Shown one piece after another: positions 63,085-64,000 of a DNA stretch of 64,000 bases. Each line of letters opens with the position of its first letter. Position 1 is the first letter of the stretch. The translations under genes and the position numbers were made by a program. The notes below the pieces were generated by a model, which saw only the letters and a program-made list of their open reading frames with translations, did no database searches and was not told the origin of the DNA. Source of the DNA: Pseudobdellovibrionaceae bacterium (GTDB lineage Bacteria; Bdellovibrionota; Bdellovibrionia; Bdellovibrionales; UBA1609); the NCBI GenBank assembly GCA_023954155.1, contig JAMLIO010000001.1, forward strand, positions 310,001 through 374,000, in the 5' to 3' direction.

Positions 63085-64000
63085 ATTTACAAATATCTTA
63101 GACACCATTGGCAACACACCAGTAGTCCAGTTGCAAAGATGTGTTCCCAAAAATTCAAAGCATAAATTTTGGGCCAAGTTGGAATTTTTTAACCCAGGTT
63201 TGAGTGTCAAAGATAGAATTGCGCTTGCCATTGTGGAAGGAGCAGAAAAACGTGGAGACTTAAAACCTGGTGGGACCATTGTGGAGGCCACATCAGGAAA
63301 TACAGGTGTAGGTTTAGCGATGGTTGCCGCAATCAAAGGTTATAAATCTGTCTTTGTTATGCCTGAAAAGATCAGTGAGGAAAAAAGAGCCACACTGCGA
63401 GCTTATGGTGCAGAAGTGGTGATCACTCCTACAGGTCTCGAGCCTGATGATCCGAATAGCCACTATTCTGTGGCCAGAAGGATTGCCTCGGAACGACCAG
63501 GCGGATATTTTACAAATCAATATGACAATCTGGATAACAGGGACGCTCACTATAAAAAAACAGGCCCAGAGATTTGGGAACAAATGGAAGGTGAGATTGA
63601 TGTCTTTATTGCAGGAGTAGGAACTGGGGGCACCGTTTCAGGAGTGGGGAAATACCTTAAAGAACAAAAGCCTGACTTAAAGGTTGTGGTTAATGATCCT
63701 ATCGGTTCGATCTTGTATGATCTTTTTTATTTTAAAGAGGTCAGAGAACCTGCGCGGCCCTATTTTGTGGAAGGGATCGGGGAAGACATGGTGCCTGAAT
63801 GTTTGGATTTTTCGGTGATTGATGATTTTGTAAGGGTCAATGACAAAGAGTCCTTTGAAAAATGCGTGGAGCTTGCTAGAGAGGAAGGGTTGCTTGTGGG
63901 CCCCTCTTCAGCTGCGGCTTTAGTCGGTGCGATCAAATATTCTGAGACGTTAGATAAACCTTCAAATATTTTGATCATGTTTCCAGACAATGGCAGCAAG
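63074..64000 (+). CDS. Cystathionine beta-synthase / cysteine synthase family enzyme (3' end missing)
   Basis: 309 residues to the window edge. A PLP fold-type II enzyme of sulphur amino acid metabolism. PLP-lysine Lys46 (NPGLSVKDRIA), substrate loop EATSGNTGVG, and phosphate loop GVGTGGTVSG are visible. EGIGEDMVPECLDFSVIDDFVRVNDKESF near the end, and the DPIGSILYD segment, favour cystathionine beta-synthase over CysK. The start ATG 63074 follows GGAGAAG and overlaps the previous gene; a C-terminal CBS domain, if any, is outside the window. Confidence 0.9.
   Translation, partial: MSNKFTNILDTIGNTPVVQLQRCVPKNSKHKFWAKLEFFNPGLSVKDRIALAIVEGAEKRGDLKPGGTIVEATSGNTGVGLAMVAAIKGYKSVFVMPEKISEEKRATLRAYGAEVVITPTGLEPDDPNSHYSVARRIASERPGGYFTNQYDNLDNRDAHYKKTGPEIWEQMEGEIDVFIAGVGTGGTVSGVGKYLKEQKPDLKVVVNDPIGSILYDLFYFKEVREPARPYFVEGIGEDMVPECLDFSVIDDFVRVNDKESFEKCVELAREEGLLVGPSSAAALVGAIKYSETLDKPSNILIMFPDNGSK

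Overview
The window is a chromosomal segment of a Gram-negative, moderately AT-rich bacterium. Its traits are a Tad/Flp pilus locus, many exported lipoproteins and murein-interacting proteins, a short lysine/alanine-rich histone-H1-like protein, an LDH-like malate dehydrogenase fused into a sucCD-ndk operon, and promoter-like sequences of the flagellar sigma factor (FliA) type outside flagellar genes. Together these fit the Bdellovibrionota (Bdellovibrio-like predators) best. That assignment is an inference from gene content, not from a marker tree. No phage, insertion sequence or CRISPR array was seen; the region looks like core chromosome with lineage-specific accessory genes.

Layout. 0-10 kb is housekeeping: outer-membrane barrel protein and dnaB, a Fis-like regulator, queE (minus strand), then ftsK, an LptM-like lipoprotein, dapA, dapB, a degenerate folK-like gene, transaldolase and a lipoprotein (plus strand). 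10-18 kb is a run of exported proteins of mostly unknown function, including an SH3-like/LAS-type murein endopeptidase gene interrupted by two in-frame stops, a ClpP-fold periplasmic protein and a LysM lipoprotein. 18-27 kb holds three tRNA genes (Ser, Arg, Asn), gmhA, an iron-acquisition operon (substrate-binding protein, imelysin, TonB-dependent receptor), a sterol-desaturase-family protein, a degenerate YafK-like L,D-transpeptidase and a lipoprotein with six Cys-Cys repeats. 27-35 kb holds rmuC, groES-groEL behind a heat-shock-like promoter, pcp and nadE.

36-47.5 kb is the main tad locus: TPR protein, Flp pilin, a small Cys-loop protein, prepilin peptidase, three TadE/F-like pseudopilins, CpaB, secretin CpaC, a fused CpaE-CpaF protein, TadB, and then, instead of TadC, an exported RHS-repeat protein and a small exported partner. 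FliA-like motifs recur in front of several of its transcription units. 47.5-57 kb runs on the minus strand: DnaQ-like exonuclease with a structured leader, PHP-like membrane protein, RodZ-like and PilW-like proteins, a TrmA/RlmD-type methyltransferase, then mdh-sucC-sucD-ndk. 57.6-60.7 kb has the histone-like gene and, diverging from it, a second TadB/TadC-like pair, a Cys-containing exported protein and a membrane-anchored Ser/Thr kinase-like protein. The window ends with uppP, a repeat lipoprotein with a peptidoglycan-binding domain and a cystathionine beta-synthase-like gene cut by the window edge.

The most interesting material is the tad locus with its fusion, RHS neighbour, remote TadB/TadC-kinase satellite cluster and FliA-like promoters, which together suggest a surface or predation-stage secretion/pilus system. 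The interrupted murein hydrolase gene and the Cys-Cys/His-rich metal-binding-like lipoprotein are also worth following.
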